Under the pieces are notes generated by a model, which worked only from the letters and a program-made list of their open reading frames with translations, did no database searches and was not told where the DNA came from. The translations under genes and the position numbers were made by a program. 9,182 bases of DNA, from the NCBI GenBank assembly GCA_050732995.1, contig JBOHSA010000102.1:1-9182 (forward strand), read 5' to 3'. Each line of letters starts with the position of its first letter. Positions within the stretch are counted from its first letter, which is position 1. This document shows, piece by piece, positions 7,115 to 9,182 of the stretch. Source of the stretch: JBOHSA01 sp050732995. GTDB taxonomy: Bacteria > Gemmatimonadota > Gemmatimonadetes > Gemmatimonadales > GWC2-71-9.

Positions 7115-7180
7115 ATGAGGTACGTCATCGTTCCACTGACGCTGGTCCTCGGCGCGGAGTTCAGGCGCAAGATCGGATAG
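7115..7180 (+). CDS. Possible 21-residue ORF, perhaps the truncated start of a lost gene
   Basis: An ATG at 7115 follows a strong GGAGG (7101-7105, 9-base spacer). The 21 residues start MRYVIVPLTLVLGA, like the hydrophobic opening of a signal peptide, then change abruptly to EFRRKIG and a stop. It lies just left of the tRNA-half/attachment-like region, so the body of a secreted-protein gene may have been removed by recombination. A real 21-residue peptide cannot be excluded, but the support is only the ribosome site. Confidence 0.25.
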   Translation: MRYVIVPLTLVLGAEFRRKIG

Positions 7181-7205
7181 ATACCGACGCGAGTTGTCAG
7201 TAGCC

Positions 7206-7243
7206 AGAAAAGCGACCCCCTTGAATGCTCTCCAGGGGGTCGC
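7206..7243 (-). terminator. Rho-independent terminator on the minus strand, with no gene of its own
   Basis: GCGACCCCCT (7212-7221) and AGGGGGTCGC (7234-7243) form a perfect 10-base GC-rich stem around a 12-base loop. On the minus strand the stem is followed by TTTTCT (complement of 7206-7211), the standard intrinsic terminator layout. On the plus strand no U run follows, so it is a poor terminator for the GH130 unit. No minus-strand gene ends here, making it an orphan, possibly left by a lost gene. Confidence 0.6.
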
Positions 7244-7247
7244 CGAT

Positions 7248-7269
7248 GTTGTGAGTTCGGTTGTGAGTT
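7248..7269. repeat. 10-base direct repeat, 12-base period
   Basis: GTTGTGAGTT occurs at 7248-7257 and again at 7260-7269, separated by CG. It lies between the orphan terminator and the tRNA 3' half. Such short paired repeats can be arm-type binding sites of tyrosine recombinases or excisionases, but there is no direct evidence of function. Confidence 0.5.
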
Positions 7270-7299
7270 TCCTACTACTTCACGTTGTTTTCGCCTTAC

Positions 7300-7357
7300 C
7301 GAGATACGACCCCGATGCCCAGAACACCGCGTGAGTACTACAATTAGTCGTATCTCG
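7300..7357. repeat. 11-base perfect inverted repeat beside the tRNA half
   Basis: CGAGATACGAC (7300-7310) and GTCGTATCTCG (7347-7357) are exact reverse complements, 36 bases apart. Overlapping the right copy, CGAGT-GGTCACCG-ACTCG (7356-7373) forms a further 5-base hairpin ending at the tRNA-derived sequence. The arrangement suits protein-binding arms of an integration site; with a 36-base gap it is a weak RNA stem. Confidence 0.6.
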
Positions 7358-7373
7358 AGTGGTCACCGACTCG

Positions 7374-7416
7374 TTTTGCAACCAGGGGGTCGAGGGTTCG
7401 AATCCCTTCCGCTCCA
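7374..7416 (+). other. 3' half of a tRNA (probably tRNA-Ala, anticodon UGC); likely attachment site
   Basis: This stretch folds as a class I tRNA from the anticodon loop onward: loop TTTGCAA (7375-7381) with anticodon TGC, 3' anticodon strand CCAGG, variable loop GGGTC, T stem GAGGG/CCCTT around TTCGAAT (7397-7403), acceptor strand CCGCTCC and discriminator A at 7416. U70 in the acceptor strand and A73 fit alanine identity (G3-U70). The upstream bases do not pair with CCAGG, and no GGAGCGG- or GGGGCGG-type 5' acceptor strand or D arm is present, so it cannot be a whole tRNA. No CCA is encoded. Duplicated tRNA 3' ends of this kind mark one end of integrative elements that insert into tRNA genes. 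tRNA-Cys (GCA) is a poorer alternative. Confidence 0.7.
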
Positions 7417-7452
7417 CTCCGACTCCATCCACTCCTATGGAGGACCGCACCC

Positions 7453-7833
7453 ATGACTGCTCGATCGGCCATCGGTCTCGCCGCCCTGGTGCTCCTCGGC
7501 GGTTGCGGCGCGGGCGCGGCCACTGCGGGCACCGAAACACCCACCCCGAGCGGGCGTGACGAGACGGTCGTCACCAGCGAGGAGCTGCGCGGCGCCGCCG
7601 ACGCCCCGAACCTGTACGAGGCGGTGAAACGGCTCCGGCCACAGTGGCTTGCCGGAGTCGACGTGGTGGTCTACGTGAGCAATCGGCGCTACGGCGGCAG
7701 CGAGGCCCTGCGCCAGCTCTTGCCGTCCACCGTGGCGTCGCTGCGCTACTTCACTCCGAGCGCAGCACAGCAACGCTTCGGTTCGGGCCACCCGCACGGA
7801 GCGATCCAAGTCATCATGCGCGGAGCGCGCTAA
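7453..7833 (+). CDS. Small lipoprotein with a TonB-receptor plug-like motif
   Basis: The 126-residue product has a lipoprotein signal: short basic start, hydrophobic stretch 'AIGLAALVLLGGC' and lipobox Leu-Gly-Gly-Cys18, so it should be lipid-anchored in the cell envelope. After a Ser/Thr/Pro linker (20-45) comes 'LYEAVKRLRPQWL' (54-66), then 'VVVYVSNRRYGG' (71-82), 'VASLRYFTPSAAQQRFGSG' (94-112) and 'GAIQVIM' (116-122). The last three follow the pattern of a TonB-dependent receptor plug domain (strand with a glycine turn, V..I.....A..R[YF]G.G...G.I.V). No barrel follows, so it stands alone; from memory, such small proteins are frequent in Gemmatimonadota. GGAGG (7439-7443) lies 9 bases before the ATG. 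The stop is 14 bases before the peptidase gene, so they probably share a transcript. Function is unknown. Confidence 0.8.
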   Translation: MTARSAIGLAALVLLGGCGAGAATAGTETPTPSGRDETVVTSEELRGAADAPNLYEAVKRLRPQWLAGVDVVVYVSNRRYGGSEALRQLLPSTVASLRYFTPSAAQQRFGSGHPHGAIQVIMRGAR

Positions 7834-7847
7834 GCTCGCGCCCGACG

Positions 7848-9182
7848 ATGCGCTCGATGATGTCGAGGCGTCCGGACCTTCGGCGAGCGCTGCTGGCGCT
7901 GGCAAGCGCGGCGGTCCTCGTTCTCCCGGCCGGGCCGGCAGGTGCGGCGCGCGCCCAAGCGCGGCCGATGGAGCTCGCGGACCTCGCGAAGCTCGTCCGC
8001 GTCGCCGATCCGCAGATCTCGCCGGATGCCCGCTCCGTCGCCGTGCTCGTCTCGCGCCCCAACTACGAGCTCAACCGCTACGACACCGAGCTCGTGCTCA
8101 TCGATGTGGCGACGGGCGCCCAACGGGGGCTCGTGGCCGGCCGCCGCGGGTTGGCGCAGCCGCAGTGGTCCCCCACCGGTGATCGCCTCGCCTTCCTCGC
8201 GCAGCGCCAGGTGTTCGTGCTACCGATCGCCGGAGGCGAGGCGCGGCAGATCACGCGAGCCCCGTCCGGCGTGCTCCGGTTCGCGTGGCGACCCGACGGC
8301 GCCGAGATCGCCATCGCCACGCCGGACGAGCCGGAGCCCCGGAGCGGGGAGGAGCGCCACAACGATTCCTTCGAGGTGGGGAACGACGACTACCTCACCA
8401 GCGCCCCGCCGCGGCCCGCGCACATCTGGCTCGTCCCTGTGGCCGACTCGGATACCTCTCCCTCCTTCCGCCGGCTCACGTCGGGTGCCTGGAGCATCGC
8501 GACGAGCCTCAGCGCCTCACCGCTCTCCTGGTCGCCCGACGGTCGCGCGCTCGTCTTCGTGCGCTTCTCCTCGCCGCACTCGGGCGACACCGATTCGAGT
8601 ACCGTCCAGGTGGTTGAGGTCGCCACGGGGAACATCCGTTCCCTCACGGCCCGGCAGGCGCGCGAGAGCGGGCCGGCGTGGTCGCCCGACGGCGCGCGCA
8701 TTGCATTCTCCTATCCGCTGGCCGGGGACCCCGCCAACCTCGACGAGGTTCAGGTGGTCCCCGCGGCCGGCTGGGGGGAGAGGGTGGCCACTGCCGGAGC
8801 TGTGGACGGTGACGGGAACCGGGTCACGCGCACGCTCGACCGCCATATCACCGAGGCGGTGTGGCTGCCCGACGGCCGGTCGCTGCTCGTCGCGGGGAAC
8901 GACGGCACGCGGGGGGCGGCGTGGATTCAGCCGCTGGCCGGGCCGGCCCGGCGGCTCACGCTGGGCGACGTCGTCGCCGCCTCAGGGTTCACGCTCGCCC
9001 CGAGCGGCGCCGTCGCCTTCGTTGGCTCGGAGCCATGCCGTCCGCCCGAGGTCTATTTCCTCAGCGCGCCCGGCGGGGGGGCCGCGCCGAGGCGCCTGAC
9101 CGATTTCAACCGCGAAGTGGCGGCGCTCGCGCTCGGGCGCACCGAGGTGATCGAGTGGCCCGGGGGGGGGGGGGGGGGGGGG
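7848..9182 (+). CDS. Secreted S9-type (prolyl oligopeptidase-like) peptidase, N-terminal beta-propeller; 3' end cut
   Basis: The frame from ATG 7848 stays open to the window end and is easily missed because no stop is reached. The protein begins MRSMMSRRPDLRRALLALAS, a Sec signal peptide probably cleaved after Ala36 ('AARA-QA'), so it acts outside the cytoplasm. It then shows PD40/WD40-like propeller repeats of the type 'WSPDG..[IL].F': near residues 57-66, 104-115, 145-156, 226-236, 277-286 and 337-346. The segment 'EERHNDSFEVGNDDYL' and the terminal 'RRLTDFNRE...LGRTEVIEWPG' match the S9 peptidase propeller just before the alpha/beta-hydrolase domain. That domain, with the Ser-Asp-His triad, is missing because the contig ends, so activity cannot be judged. 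Residues after 'EWPG' are encoded by a G run and are not real. Starts at 7857 or 7860 are possible; no clear ribosome site exists, which fits coupling to the lipoprotein gene. Confidence 0.88.
   Translation, partial: MRSMMSRRPDLRRALLALASAAVLVLPAGPAGAARAQARPMELADLAKLVRVADPQISPDARSVAVLVSRPNYELNRYDTELVLIDVATGAQRGLVAGRRGLAQPQWSPTGDRLAFLAQRQVFVLPIAGGEARQITRAPSGVLRFAWRPDGAEIAIATPDEPEPRSGEERHNDSFEVGNDDYLTSAPPRPAHIWLVPVADSDTSPSFRRLTSGAWSIATSLSASPLSWSPDGRALVFVRFSSPHSGDTDSSTVQVVEVATGNIRSLTARQARESGPAWSPDGARIAFSYPLAGDPANLDEVQVVPAAGWGERVATAGAVDGDGNRVTRTLDRHITEAVWLPDGRSLLVAGNDGTRGAAWIQPLAGPARRLTLGDVVAASGFTLAPSGAVAFVGSEPCRPPEVYFLSAPGGGAAPRRLTDFNREVAALALGRTEVIEWPGGGGGGG
9162..9182. repeat. Poly-G run at the contig end, probable artefact
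   Basis: The final 21 bases are all G. It follows the point where the peptidase frame would go on to encode more family sequence ('EW.GPDG' in relatives, from memory). Two-colour sequencing chemistry reports no signal as G, so this is most likely technical and not genomic. Confidence 0.85.

Noticed and set aside
7212..7243. Stem-loop as the terminator of the GH130 unit
   Set aside because: On the plus strand no T run follows the stem; the T-rich tail is on the minus strand.
7300..7416. Complete tRNA gene
   Set aside because: No D arm, 5' acceptor strand or pairing anticodon strand exists upstream of the 3' half.
7359..7559. Plus-strand ORF containing 'NQGVEGSNPFRS'
   Set aside because: Another known false translation of a tRNA 3' half; it also runs out of frame through the lipoprotein start.
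7280..7574. Minus-strand ORFs containing 'KGFEPSTPWLQ' and 'GIRTLDPLVA'
   Set aside because: These strings are familiar false translations across tRNA 3' ends; here they come from the tRNA half at 7374-7416.
7942..9099. 385-codon plus-strand frame rich in Arg and Ser
   Set aside because: It is an out-of-frame shadow of the S9-type peptidase; the true frame carries the signal peptide and propeller motifs.
1..9182. CRISPR array, insertion sequence or transposase gene
   Set aside because: No regularly spaced repeats and no transposase or recombinase coding sequence were seen on either strand.

Overview
The window looks like the end of a contig from a GC-rich bacterial chromosome, by eye about two-thirds G+C. 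The most likely source is a Gemmatimonadota bacterium or a soil/sediment relative. This rests on a small lipoprotein with a lone TonB-plug-like motif followed by a secreted S9-type peptidase, and on the style of the glycosyltransferase/GH130 pair; it is an inference, not a proof. The last 21 bases are a pure G run that looks like a sequencing artefact, and the final gene is cut there.

Left part (1-2132): the 5' end of a minus-strand FmdB-type zinc-ribbon protein runs off the left edge. A gene-poor stretch follows, holding one doubtful small ORF. Next is a complete minus-strand nicotinamidase-type cysteine hydrolase (479-1123), then about 320 bases without a clear gene. Two small plus-strand hypothetical genes follow (1444-1713 and 1812-2132).

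Middle (2244-7001): a complete NAD+-dependent formate dehydrogenase of the Pseudomonas sp. 101 type (2274-3473) has every catalytic residue in place and aligns without gaps to that enzyme from memory. A short palindrome lies just before its ribosome binding site. After about 200 bases comes a two-gene unit: a 775-residue protein joining a GT4-like glycosyltransferase to a C-terminal helical, probable (alpha/alpha)6 domain, then, 4 bases later, a GH130 mannoside-phosphorylase-family enzyme. Both appear cytoplasmic and probably build or remodel a mannose-containing glycan or oligosaccharide. This pair is the best candidate for an uncharacterised pathway.

Right part (7002-9182): a 450-base gene-free stretch carries a minus-strand terminator with no gene of its own, a 10-base direct repeat, an 11-base inverted repeat, a hairpin and an exact tRNA 3' half (probably tRNA-Ala UGC) with no matching 5' half. 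Together they look like the scar or attachment site of an integrative element. Beyond it lie the plug-like lipoprotein (7453-7833) and, 14 bases later, the secreted S9-type peptidase (7848 to the edge), probably one operon acting at the cell envelope.
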